Made by a program: the position numbers and the translations under genes
The notes under the pieces: generated by a model
Database searches by the model: none
Seen by the model: the letters and a program-made list of their open reading frames with translations, nothing else
Told to the model about the DNA's origin: nothing
Source: Nocardioides jejuensis
GTDB taxonomy: Bacteria > Actinomycetota > Actinomycetes > Propionibacteriales > Nocardioidaceae
Reading direction: 5' to 3'
Assembly (NCBI RefSeq): GCF_004337475.1
Contig: NZ_SJZJ01000004.1
Coordinates: forward strand, 120,542 to 184,541
DNA length: 64,000 bases
Shown here: positions 18,352 to 28,275 of the stretch, piece by piece
Position numbering within the stretch: the stretch's first letter is position 1
How the letters are laid out: the number at the start of each line of letters is the position of its first letter

Positions 18352-19194
18352 GTGAGCGGCTACCGGTTCCTCAAGGGTCATGGCACGGAAAACGACTTCG
18401 TCCTGCTGCCCGATCACGACGGCTCGATCCACGGTGCGCTGGCACCTGAGCGGGTCGCCGCGCTGTGCGACCGCCGCGCCGGGCTCGGCGCCGACGGTGT
18501 CGTCCGGGTGATCCGCACGGCAGCGCTCGCGGCGTACGAGCCGACCGTTGCGGAGCAGGACGCCGAGTGGTTCATGGACTACCGCAACGGCGATGGCTCG
18601 GTCGCGGAGATGTGCGGCAACGCCACCCGCGTCTACGCCAAGCACCTCCTCGACGAGGGGCTCGTTCCCGCGGACCAGCCGGTCCGGATCGCGACCCGCG
18701 CCGGCGTCAAGACGGTCACGCGCGACGGCGGCACGTTCACGACCGACATGGGTGTGCCGGTCCTCGGGCCGAGCTCGACGGTGACCATCGGCCACCAGGG
18801 TTGGCCGGCCACGAACGTCGACATGGGCAACCCGCACGCGGTCGCTTTCCTCGACGACCTCGCCGACGCCGGCCGCCTGCTCGAGGAGCCCGGCTACGAC
18901 CATGAGGTCTACCCGCACGGCGTCAACATCGAGTTCGTGGTCCGGGTCGCCGAGCGCCACGTGGCGATGCGCGTCCACGAGCGCGGTGCGGGGGAGACCC
19001 GGTCCTGCGGGACGGGCGCCTGCGCTGTGCTGGTCGCCACCGCGATCGCTGACGACGCGCGTCCCGGCGGCGCGGCAGTCACCTACCGCGTCGACGTACC
19101 GGGGGGAGAGCTGACGCTCACCTGGACGCCGGACGACCACGTCCTGCTCGCGGGGCCGGCCGCGATCGTCGGCGAGGGCACGACCTCGCTCTGA
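18352..19194 (+). CDS. dapF: Diaminopimelate epimerase
   Basis: PLP-independent racemase converting LL- to meso-diaminopimelate for lysine and peptidoglycan synthesis. The two catalytic Cys are in YRNGDGSVAEMCGNATR and GAGETRSCGTGACA. GTG 18352 (VSGYRFLKGHGTENDFVLL) matches the family start and has GGGAGC upstream. The length of 280 residues is normal. Position between miaA and hflX is conserved in actinobacteria. Confidence 0.96.
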   Translation: MSGYRFLKGHGTENDFVLLPDHDGSIHGALAPERVAALCDRRAGLGADGVVRVIRTAALAAYEPTVAEQDAEWFMDYRNGDGSVAEMCGNATRVYAKHLLDEGLVPADQPVRIATRAGVKTVTRDGGTFTTDMGVPVLGPSSTVTIGHQGWPATNVDMGNPHAVAFLDDLADAGRLLEEPGYDHEVYPHGVNIEFVVRVAERHVAMRVHERGAGETRSCGTGACAVLVATAIADDARPGGAAVTYRVDVPGGELTLTWTPDDHVLLAGPAAIVGEGTTSL

Positions 19195-19218
19195 CCGCGT
19201 CAGCGAGCCCTATTGGAA

Positions 19219-19234
19219 TGTGACCCTTGCCACA
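19219..19234. promoter_or_regulatory. CRP-family binding site, TGTGA-N6-CCACA
   Basis: TGTGACCCTTGCCACA differs at one base from the CRP consensus TGTGA-N6-TCACA and sits inside a longer inverted repeat (GAATGTG 19216-19222, CACATTC 19231-19237). It lies about 70 bp before the PPK2 start, a place suited to a cAMP-responsive CRP/GlxR-like regulator. Confidence 0.5.
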
Positions 19235-19301
19235 TTCGTCCGGATTGGCGACCATCGCTGCGTGGAGTGCATGGGGTGCTCCCGGCTGAGCGGAGCCCGC
19301 G

Positions 19302-20159
19302 ATGAGCACGATCCTCCTTCCCGACGGCGCCAACGACACCGGCTTCGTGGCCCACCGGGGCGATCCGGACGACTACACGAAGAGCGGCAAGCTCCGCAAG
19401 GACGTCTACGAGCGGGAGATCGAGCACCTGCAGCAGCAGCTGGTGCAGCTGCAGTACTGGATCCAGAAGCAGGGACTGAAGGTCCTCGTGATCTTCGAGG
19501 GCCGTGGATCCGCAGGCAAGGGCGGTGTCATCAAGACCATCTCCGAGCGGACCAGCCCGCGCACGGTGCGCACCGTCGCCCTCCCGAAGCCCACGGAGCG
19601 CGAGCGCACGCAGTGGTACTACCAGCGCTACATCGCGCACCTGCCGGCCGCCGGCGAGATGTGTCTCTTCGACCGGAGCTGGTACAACCGCTCGAACGTT
19701 GAGTGGGTGATGGACTTCTGCAGCCCCGAGGAGCACCAGGAGTTCCTGAGGGCGACGCCCGAGTTCGAGCGGATGCTCGTGCGCAGCGGGATCATCGTCA
19801 TCAAGTACTGGTTCTCGGTCTCCTACGAGGAGCAGCGCAAGCGGTTCGAGGCCCGCAACGCCGAGCCGCTCAAGCGCTGGAAGCTCTCGGACATGGACCT
19901 CGCCGAGCACGAGCTCTACGTCCGCTACTCGATGGCCAAGGACACCACTTTCCAGTACACCGACACCAAGCAGGCGCCCTGGTACGTCGTTCCGTCCGAC
20001 GACAAGAAGACGGCCCGGCTCAACTGCATCAGCCACCTGCTCTCGCAGTTCGACTACGAGGATGCTGCGCCCGACGAGGTGGTGCTCCCGACGATGCGCG
20101 AGGAGACCTACATCCGACCGCCGATGCACGAGCAGACCTTCGTTCCGCAGCTCTTCTGA
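19302..20159 (+). CDS. ppk2: Polyphosphate kinase 2
   Basis: Uses polyphosphate to phosphorylate nucleotides (or the reverse). The 285-residue single-domain protein has Walker A FEGRGSAGKGG, the Walker B region CLFDRSWYNRSNVEWVM and the lid segment KRWKLSDMD. This matches class I PPK2 enzymes, which mainly phosphorylate nucleoside diphosphates; class is inferred from length and motifs. A CRP-like site lies upstream. Confidence 0.9.
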   Translation: MSTILLPDGANDTGFVAHRGDPDDYTKSGKLRKDVYEREIEHLQQQLVQLQYWIQKQGLKVLVIFEGRGSAGKGGVIKTISERTSPRTVRTVALPKPTERERTQWYYQRYIAHLPAAGEMCLFDRSWYNRSNVEWVMDFCSPEEHQEFLRATPEFERMLVRSGIIVIKYWFSVSYEEQRKRFEARNAEPLKRWKLSDMDLAEHELYVRYSMAKDTTFQYTDTKQAPWYVVPSDDKKTARLNCISHLLSQFDYEDAAPDEVVLPTMREETYIRPPMHEQTFVPQLF

Positions 20160-20239
20160 CGCGTCCGGAGGGAACGCCGGGCGTGAGCGCGCCCACGTCG
20201 TTCGTGTGAGCGCGGTCGCAGACCCGGGGTGCTTGCTCT

Positions 20240-20460
20240 AGTTAGCGTTGTACCTGCCCCGGACAACCGGGGTGGCTCACCGTGACACGCCTAGTCCTGT
20301 CCGCGCGGTGAGGACAACCAGATTGCGGGCAGGAGCGGAGGACCCAGGTTCTCCGGAGCAGCCAGCACCATCGGCTGCTCCTCGGGGCGAAGCCGGCACC
20401 AGCGATGGAGCCGGCCGGACACCTTCAAGTCCGAGCCCGACAGCTAACTTCGCAGGCGCG
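20240..20460 (+). ncRNA. Cyclic-di-AMP riboswitch (ydaO/yuaA leader)
   Basis: The 314-bp gap before the secreted Rpf gene holds a structured leader. Its 3' end, CCGAGCCCGACAGCTAACTT then CGCAGGCG, is the hallmark of ydaO aptamers, and CCGGACAACCGGGGTGGC lies near its 5' end, with several pairable GC arms between. In Streptomyces and relatives this aptamer controls rpf-type cell-wall hydrolases. The 5' limit is approximate. Binding of c-di-AMP is expected to lower expression by terminating or hiding the downstream message. Confidence 0.85.
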
Positions 20461-20473
20461 TGGAGGAACTCCT

Positions 20474-20818
20474 ATGCGTATGCGCATGCTCGTTGCCGCC
20501 CTTGTCATCACCGCCGCTCCCGTCGCCGCGGGTGTCGCCACCGCCGCTCCGTCGGACGCCGCGACCCTCTCCCAGTGGGACCGCCTCGCTCAGTGCGAGT
20601 CCGGCCAGCGCTGGCACATCAACACCGGCAACGGCTACTACGGCGGCCTCCAGATCTCGCGCTCGACGTGGAAGGCGTACGGCGGTCCGCGCCTCACCGG
20701 CAACTACTGGCCCAACAAGGCGACCCGCCTCGAGCAGGTCAAGGTCGCCGAGCGGATCAAGAACGGTCAGGGCTGGGGCGCCTGGGGCGCCTGCTCCTAC
20801 CGCGCCGGCCTGCGCTGA
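20474..20818 (+). CDS. Secreted Rpf-domain muralytic protein
   Basis: A 114-residue secreted protein: signal peptide MRMRMLVAALVITAAPVAAG ending near ATAAPSDA, then one Rpf domain starting [20 protein letters not shown] with the catalytic Glu and a closing Cys in WGACSYRAG. It cleaves peptidoglycan to promote growth and resuscitation. TGGAGGA lies 6 nt before ATG 20474. It is placed directly behind a c-di-AMP riboswitch, linking it to cell-wall and osmotic signalling. Confidence 0.93.
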   Translation: MRMRMLVAALVITAAPVAAGVATAAPSDAATLSQWDRLAQCESGQRWHINTGNGYYGGLQISRSTWKAYGGPRLTGNYWPNKATRLEQVKVAERIKNGQGWGAWGACSYRAGLR

Positions 20819-20879
20819 CCCTGCGCTGATTCAAACTCGTTCGCCGTTGAAGGCGTCTGCGACCTACGCTTGAGGGCGT

Positions 20880-22415
<1,536 letters not shown>

Positions 22416-22469
22416 GTCTTTCGCCCATTCGCCTGCGGGGGAGGGCTGCGCGGCCGCACGATTGTCCGC

Positions 22470-23177
22470 GTGACCGCACTCGGGCCACGTGTGGGCAGCT
22501 TCGGGCCACGGCAGCGGATCGCGGTCGTGGTCCTGGTGCTGTCCGGGCTGCTGGTCGTCGCGGGCGCGGGGTGGTCCCACGGCCACAAGAGCTTCTGCCA
22601 GCGGGCAGCTGAAGCGCGCTCGGAGCGGGCCGCGATCGTGACCGGCCACGGTCGGCGCGTGCTCGTGATCGGCGACTCGTGGTCCGCCGGCCGAGGCCTT
22701 TACCACGTCGGGCGGTCCTGGCCGCGGTACCTGCCGGGGCGCGTCCACGTCGACGGCTTCTCGGGCTCGGGCTTCTCGCGCGGCGCCTCGCAGTGCCGCG
22801 ACCGTTCGTACGCCGACCGGGTCGACCAGGCGCTGCTGCGCACCGGAGCCCAGCCTGACCTCGTCATCCTCCAGGGCGGGTTGAACGAGTACGACCGCCC
22901 CTCGCAGGCCGTCCGCGACGGTGTACGACGGGTGCTGGCGCACCTCGCCGACCGCGGGATCCCGATGCGGGACGTGGTGATCGTGGGTCCGGTGGCGGCG
23001 CCTGCGCGCGCTGCCGAGATGCCGCGGGTCGACGGCGTCCTCGCGGACGAGGCTGCGCGCGAGCACGTCCGCTACCTGTCGGTGACCGGCCTGGAGCTGC
23101 CGTACCTCCACGACCGCCTGCACCTGACCGAGGCGGGGCACGAGGAGTTCGGCCGGGCGGTCGCGGCGCTGCTCTGA
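22470..23177 (+). CDS. SGNH/GDSL-type hydrolase, membrane-anchored
   Basis: A 235-residue protein with an N-terminal hydrophobic segment (IAVVVLVLSGLLVVAGAGW) and an extracellular SGNH esterase domain. Catalytic blocks: GDSWSAGRG (Ser), the Gly in SGSGFSRG, GGLNEYD (Asn) and DRLHLTEAGH (Asp, His). Substrate is unknown; cell-envelope acyl groups are possible. The start GTG 22470 is supported by frame and by the hydrophobic segment. It is read in the same direction as hflX, 54 bp downstream. Confidence 0.8.
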   Translation: MTALGPRVGSFGPRQRIAVVVLVLSGLLVVAGAGWSHGHKSFCQRAAEARSERAAIVTGHGRRVLVIGDSWSAGRGLYHVGRSWPRYLPGRVHVDGFSGSGFSRGASQCRDRSYADRVDQALLRTGAQPDLVILQGGLNEYDRPSQAVRDGVRRVLAHLADRGIPMRDVVIVGPVAAPARAAEMPRVDGVLADEAAREHVRYLSVTGLELPYLHDRLHLTEAGHEEFGRAVAALL

Positions 23178-23243
23178 CGGCGTTCTCCAGGGGTTCGTCC
23201 GAGGCGCCCCCGGCCGTCGGTGTGCGTGGTTATGCTCGCCGGC

Positions 23244-25037
23244 ATGCGGGGGAAGAACATCGCGGGCCTCTCGGTCGGCCTGCTCACGGTGATCGCGTCG
23301 CTGCTCGCGGTGGCGGCGATCGTGGTCTGGCCGCTCTTCGCTTCGGCGTCCGGCGACAGCGCCTCGGCGTACGACCCGGCGACGATCAGCGACTACAAGG
23401 TCGACCTGACCGTCGACAAGGCCGGCACGCTCGAGGCGGTCGAGACGCTGCAGGTCGCGATGCCCGAAGGGCGCCATGGCATCTTCCGGTTCTGGGACCT
23501 CGCCGACGGAGCCGATCCGCACCGGCGCAACGTGCCGCGCGACATCTCCGTGACGCAGGACGGCGCCCCGGCGACCGTCGCGATGTCGTGGGAGCAGGGG
23601 CGGCGCTTCCGCGTCGCGAAGATCGGTGACGCTGGCGCAATCCTGACCCCCGGCGTCCACACCTACGTCATCCGGTACGCCGTGGACGGGGTGCTGCGCA
23701 GCCCCGGCAGCGGAGTCGGTCCGGGTAGCTGGGCGGGCGAAGACACGGGGTCGGAGTTCGTCTGGGACGTCGTGCCGGGTGGTTGGCGGATGCCGATCAC
23801 GAAGGCCGCGGTTGCGGTCCACCTGCCTGCTGCTGCCGGAGACGCTCGCTGCAACGTCCTCCAGTCGACCTGTGACGTCAGTGTCGACGGCAGCACGGTG
23901 CAGCTGGCCGTCGGCGGTCTCGATCCGGACACCCCGGTCACCCTCAGCACTCGCCTCGACACGAAGCCGTCGTCGGCCACCACCGTTCCGTGGAGCGCGC
24001 CGTGGGACGCCATCCTCGGCCGCAATGTCTGGGTCGCCGCCTTCCTCGGGCTGCTCGGAGTGGGGGCACTCGTGATCGGCAGGCTGATCGAACGATCGAC
24101 GCGTGAATCGGCTCCCGGATTCCCCGTGCTCTTCGAGCCGCCGGCCGGCCTCGGCCCGATCCAGACGGCGTACGTCGCCAACGAGCGGGTGCCGAAGGCT
24201 GCCCTCTCCGCGACGCTGCTCCACCTGGGCGAGCGCGGTCTCGTCACGCTGGAGCACCACGAGGACAACTCGTGGACCGTGGTGGGCGTCGGCACGCCGG
24301 AGCAGTGGGCCGAGGTCGACGAGGTCTCTCGGCACGTCGGTTCCTCGCTGGGCGTGACTGCCCAGGGCGGCACGTTCCACGTCGACCGTCACAAGGGCGC
24401 GGGCTCCGAGCTCGCCACGTTGGTGTCGTCGCTGCCCGGGCGGGCCCGACGCTGGGGAATCGCGTCGGGCAACCTGTCGCTGTCGGCCAACGTGCCGTGG
24501 CTGCGGGTGATCTTCGGCCTGACGGTGCTGATCACGGGCCTTGCAGCCTTCCTCGGCGCCGGTCTCTTCGGCCTGATCGCCTGGCCGTCGGCCGCATTCG
24601 TCATCGGTGCGGTCGGGCTCATCCGCGCCGAGACCACGACGTACCGGACCAAGGTCGGTCGTGACCTCTGGTCACGCGCCGGCGGATTCCGACGGATGCT
24701 GTCGACCGACAGCGCCGAGTCGCGCTTCGACTTCTCCGCGCGCAAGGACCTCTACACGGCGTTCGTCCCGTTCGCGGTCGCGTTCGGCTGCGCCGAGGCC
24801 TGGGCCCGCAAGTACGAAGCGGCCACGGGCACTGCTGCTCCGGTCCCGCTCTGGTACGGCGGGGGCTACATCGGGGGAGGCGGTGGCGGCTTCGGGACCG
24901 GCGGATTCGACAGCTTCGACAGCGCCGTCAGCTCCTCGATCAGCGCCTACCAGTCCAGCCAGTCGAGCTCCGGTGGAGGTGGCGGCTTCAGCGGCGGTGG
25001 CTTCGGTGGTGGAGGCGGTGGCGGCGGCTCCTGGTGA
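23244..25037 (+). CDS. DUF2207 membrane protein with Gly-rich tail
   Basis: A 597-residue membrane protein: N-terminal signal or anchor (LSVGLLTVIASLLAVAAIVV), an extracellular DUF2207 region (YKVDLTVDKAGTLEAVETL, GRHGIFRFWDL), a membrane segment near NVWVAAFLGLLGVGALVIG, a cytoplasmic part, two further membrane helices and a Ser/Gly-rich C-terminus ending GGGGGGGGSW. Function is unknown. DUF2207 genes often pair with lemA, which follows here by 63 bp. ATG 23232 is an alternative start. Confidence 0.8.
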   Translation: MRGKNIAGLSVGLLTVIASLLAVAAIVVWPLFASASGDSASAYDPATISDYKVDLTVDKAGTLEAVETLQVAMPEGRHGIFRFWDLADGADPHRRNVPRDISVTQDGAPATVAMSWEQGRRFRVAKIGDAGAILTPGVHTYVIRYAVDGVLRSPGSGVGPGSWAGEDTGSEFVWDVVPGGWRMPITKAAVAVHLPAAAGDARCNVLQSTCDVSVDGSTVQLAVGGLDPDTPVTLSTRLDTKPSSATTVPWSAPWDAILGRNVWVAAFLGLLGVGALVIGRLIERSTRESAPGFPVLFEPPAGLGPIQTAYVANERVPKAALSATLLHLGERGLVTLEHHEDNSWTVVGVGTPEQWAEVDEVSRHVGSSLGVTAQGGTFHVDRHKGAGSELATLVSSLPGRARRWGIASGNLSLSANVPWLRVIFGLTVLITGLAAFLGAGLFGLIAWPSAAFVIGAVGLIRAETTTYRTKVGRDLWSRAGGFRRMLSTDSAESRFDFSARKDLYTAFVPFAVAFGCAEAWARKYEAATGTAAPVPLWYGGGYIGGGGGGFGTGGFDSFDSAVSSSISAYQSSQSSSGGGGGFSGGGFGGGGGGGGSW

Positions 25038-25100
25038 GCCCGGCTGCGCTCGTACGGCACTGGTAGAACTTCAGATACATCGATCCCAAGGGGAACCCTC

Positions 25101-25664
25101 ATGATCATCGGCATCATCATCGCGGTCGTCGTCGTGCTGGCGCTGCTGGCCTTCTTCGTCACCGGCTTCAACAAGCTCCGCTCGCAGAACGTCTCCGTCG
25201 ACGAGGCGCTCGGCGGCATCGACGTCCAGCTCACCCGACGCGCCGACCTGATCCCCAACCTGGTCAACACCGTCAAGGGGTACGCCGCGCACGAGGCCGG
25301 CGTGCTCGAGGCGGTCACGGCGGCGCGTGCCGGCGTACAGAAGGCGGCGCAGGGCAGCTCGGTCGCGGACAAGGCGGCCGCGGAGGGTGTCCTCAACCAG
25401 GCGCTCGGTCGGCTGATCGCGGTCGCGGAGTCCTACCCCGACCTCAAGGCCTCGGCGAACTTCCAGCAGCTGCAGGCCGAGCTCTCCGACACCGAGAACA
25501 AGCTCTCCTTCGCGCGGCAGTACTACAACGACGCCGCCGCCTCGCTGAACACCTCGATCGCGACGCTCCCGTGGGCCTTCTTCGCCGGCGTCACGGGTGT
25601 CTCGAAGCGCGACTTCTACCAGGCCCCGGCGGGCCAGGACGCGCCGCCGACCGTCCAGTTCTGA
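25101..25664 (+). CDS. lemA: LemA family protein
   Basis: A 187-residue protein with an N-terminal membrane helix (IIGIIIAVVVVLALLAFFV) and the LemA core: LRSQNVSVDEALGGIDVQLT, RADLIPNLVNTVKGYAAHE and YYNDAAASLNTSIATLPW. LemA proteins are small coiled-coil envelope proteins of unclear role. It follows the DUF2207 gene, a common pairing, and is closed by a hairpin terminator. Confidence 0.93.
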   Translation: MIIGIIIAVVVVLALLAFFVTGFNKLRSQNVSVDEALGGIDVQLTRRADLIPNLVNTVKGYAAHEAGVLEAVTAARAGVQKAAQGSSVADKAAAEGVLNQALGRLIAVAESYPDLKASANFQQLQAELSDTENKLSFARQYYNDAAASLNTSIATLPWAFFAGVTGVSKRDFYQAPAGQDAPPTVQF

Positions 25665-25707
25665 CAGCGGATCAGGGGACGGCCCCAGCGGGGCGATCCT
25701 GATTCCA

Positions 25708-25752
25708 CCAGCGCCCGGAACCCATGACCCCAGTCGTGAGTCCGGGCGCTGG
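25708..25752. terminator. Hairpin terminator after lemA
   Basis: CCAGCGCCCGGA (25708-25719) pairs perfectly with TCCGGGCGCTGG (25741-25752), 21-nt loop. Confidence 0.75.
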
Positions 25753-25815
25753 CGCGTCGTACGGCAGGAGGACGAGCGTGGTCGGGTCACGTCCCTACCT
25801 GCAGAGGAGTTCCCC

Positions 25816-26139
25816 ATGTTCCTGATCCGTTGCGCCGGGCTGGCGACAGGCGCCGTCGCGGCTCTCGCGCTCGCGGCCGGTCCGGCTGCGGCGCACGACT
25901 GCATCCAGACCCAGAAGGACCCGAGCGGCGGCGGTGTCGCCGGGACGTACTACATCGCCACCGACACGTTCGTACCGAACGGCCAGGCACACGGCGGATT
26001 CATCGCCGTCGTCTTCCCCGACGGCACCACCATCGTGTCGTTCAACCACCCGCCGGCCATGAACGACTACGTCGTTCCCGGGGCGAAGGGCTGCGACGGC
26101 AAGGGCCTCGACAGCGGGGAGGCCTGCTTCGGCGAGTGA
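25816..26139 (+). CDS. Small secreted protein, unknown
   Basis: A 107-residue protein with a clear signal peptide (FLIRCAGLATGAVAALALAA, cleavage near AAAHD) and a short mature part containing three Cys (DCIQTQKD, KGCDGKG, EACFGE). GAGG lies just before the ATG at 25816. No known domain is recognised. It stands between a lemA terminator and the dinG promoter. Confidence 0.65.
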   Translation: MFLIRCAGLATGAVAALALAAGPAAAHDCIQTQKDPSGGGVAGTYYIATDTFVPNGQAHGGFIAVVFPDGTTIVSFNHPPAMNDYVVPGAKGCDGKGLDSGEACFGE

Positions 26140-26191
26140 CACCTGTTGACGGGCGCGCGGGAACGTCGGTGGGCCCGTCTAGTCTTCTCTG

Positions 26192-28177
26192 GTGTCTGAA
26201 GCCGCCGCCCCGTCCCGCGTGCGCGAGGTCCTCGCCGAGGCGGTGACCGCGCTCGGCGGTGTCGAGCGCGCAGGGCAGGTCGCGATGGCCGAGGCCGTCT
26301 CGGACGCACTCGAGTCGGAGACCCACCTCCTGGTCCAGGCCGGCACCGGCACCGGCAAGTCGCTCGGCTACCTCGTGCCGTCGTTGCTCCACCGCGACCG
26401 GGTCGTCATCGCGACCGCGACGCTCGCGCTGCAGCACCAGCTCGTCGAGCGCGACATCCCGCGGTTGATGGACGCGATCGGTCATCACCGCGACATCGAC
26501 ACCTCGTACGCGGTGCTCAAGGGGCGCTCCAACTACGCCTGCCTGCACCGGATCCGCGAAGGCGTTCCTGATGATCAGGGCGTGCTCGTGGAGGCGCCGG
26601 TCGGCTCGCTGGGGGAGCAGGTCATCGAGTTGCGCGAGTGGGCAGAGGACGAAGCGAAGCGTGGCCTGTCCGGCGAGCGTGACAACGCCCCGCGCCACAC
26701 CGAGCGGGTCTGGCGACAGGTCAGCGTCAGCGCGCGCGAGTGCCTCGGCAAGGCCAAGTGCGCCTTCGGCGAGGAGTGCTTCGCCGAGCAGGCCAAGGAG
26801 AAGGCTGCCTCGTCGCAGCTTGTCGTCACCAACCACAGCCTCCTCGCGATCGACGCGATCGAGGGCATCCCGATGATCCCGGAGTACGACGCGGTGGTCA
26901 TCGACGAGGCGCATGAGCTCGTGGCGCGCGTGACGCAGGCAGCGTCCTCCGAGCTGGCTCCCGGAGACGTCGAGCGGGCCGGTCGCCGGGCCGCTCGCCA
27001 GGTCGACGGCCGCGAGGCGGACGAGCTCCTGGACGCTGCCGACGTGCTCACCGACGCACTCGCGGAGCTCTCGCCGGGCCGGATCGAGCGGATGACGGTC
27101 GAGCTGGCCGATGCACTGGCGTTGGTGCGCGACGCGGCGCGCGCGTGCTTCTCGGCGTTCCCGAAGGAGAAGTCGGGCGACGAGGCCGACGCGGCGAAGA
27201 CGCAGGCCAAGGCGATGGTCGGCGACGTCCTCGCGGTGGCCGAGCGGATGGCGGCCGACCTCGAGTCGGACGTGCTGTGGCGCAACGACCGGCTCCCGCA
27301 GCACGGCGGCCCCCAGCTCTGCCTGGCGCCGCTGCAGGTCTGGGGCCAGATCCGCGACAAGCTGCTCGCCGACAAGACGGTGGTCTTCACCTCCGCGACG
27401 CTGATGCTGGGCGGCGACTTCGGTGCTGTCGCGTCTTCGCTCGGTCTCAAGCCGACCGAGCGCGTGCCCGACGGCGCGGAGCCCCCGCCCCGCGGCGAGG
27501 GCGTCCAGCCGTGGCGTGGCTTCGACGTCGGCTCGCCGTTCGACTACGGCAAGCAGGGCATCCTGTACGTCGCGAAGCACCTCCCGCCCCCGGGGCGCGA
27601 CGGCCTGGTCAAGGCGCAGCTCGATGAGATCGTCGACCTGATCGACGCGGCGGACGGGCGCACGCTCGGACTGTTCTCCTCCCGGCGTGCAGCCGAGGCG
27701 GCGGCCGAGGAGGTCCGGGCGCGGCTGCCGCACCTGACGACGCTGGCACAGGGGGACGCGCAGCTCCCGGAGCTGGCCAAGCAGTTCGTCGAGGACCCCC
27801 ACACCGTGCTGTTCGGCACGCTGTCGCTGTGGCAGGGCCTCGACGTTCCCGGCGACACCTGCACGCTCGTGCTCATCGACCGGATCCCGTTCCCGCGGCC
27901 CGACGACCCACTGATGTCGGCCCGCCAGAAGGCTGCCGACAAGGCCGGGGCCAACGGCTTCATGTCCGTCGCTGCGACGCATGCGGCGCTGCTGATGGCT
28001 CAGGGTGCCGGTCGTCTGATCCGTACGTCGTCGGACCGCGGCGTGGTGGCCGTGCTCGACCCGCGTCTGGCGACCGCCCGCTACGGAGGCTTCCTCCGCG
28101 CGTCGCTGCCGCCGATGTGGCCGACCGTCGACCCGCAGATGGTCCGCGCCGCCCTGAAGCGGCTCGCCGGCAACTGA
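26192..28177 (+). CDS. dinG: DinG-like ATP-dependent DNA helicase
   Basis: XPD/DinG-type superfamily 2 helicase, 661 residues. Motif I QAGTGTGKSLGYLVPSLLH, the DEAH motif VVIDEAHEL, and Cys spaced as an iron-sulphur cluster (YACLHR then CLGKAKCAFGEEC). C-terminal motifs include FSSRRAAEAAAEEV and GAGRLIRTSSDRG. It unwinds forked or R-loop DNA during repair. The GTG start lies 6 nt after TAGTCT (26180-26185), so the mRNA is probably leaderless. Confidence 0.9.
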   Translation: MSEAAAPSRVREVLAEAVTALGGVERAGQVAMAEAVSDALESETHLLVQAGTGTGKSLGYLVPSLLHRDRVVIATATLALQHQLVERDIPRLMDAIGHHRDIDTSYAVLKGRSNYACLHRIREGVPDDQGVLVEAPVGSLGEQVIELREWAEDEAKRGLSGERDNAPRHTERVWRQVSVSARECLGKAKCAFGEECFAEQAKEKAASSQLVVTNHSLLAIDAIEGIPMIPEYDAVVIDEAHELVARVTQAASSELAPGDVERAGRRAARQVDGREADELLDAADVLTDALAELSPGRIERMTVELADALALVRDAARACFSAFPKEKSGDEADAAKTQAKAMVGDVLAVAERMAADLESDVLWRNDRLPQHGGPQLCLAPLQVWGQIRDKLLADKTVVFTSATLMLGGDFGAVASSLGLKPTERVPDGAEPPPRGEGVQPWRGFDVGSPFDYGKQGILYVAKHLPPPGRDGLVKAQLDEIVDLIDAADGRTLGLFSSRRAAEAAAEEVRARLPHLTTLAQGDAQLPELAKQFVEDPHTVLFGTLSLWQGLDVPGDTCTLVLIDRIPFPRPDDPLMSARQKAADKAGANGFMSVAATHAALLMAQGAGRLIRTSSDRGVVAVLDPRLATARYGGFLRASLPPMWPTVDPQMVRAALKRLAGN

Positions 28178-28198
28178 CCGGGCCGCTTGCGGACATGT

Positions 28199-28244
28199 GG
28201 CGCGGGCCGACGCACGTCTGAGCGCGCCGGCGCCGACCCGCGCC
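28199..28244. terminator. Hairpin between convergent dinG and DUF2236 genes
   Basis: GGCGCGGG (28199-28206) pairs with CCCGCGCC (28237-28244), and further imperfect pairing continues inward. Confidence 0.5.
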
Positions 28245-28275
28245 GGTCCCTCCCTGCTGAGCTTCCCGGGCTCAG

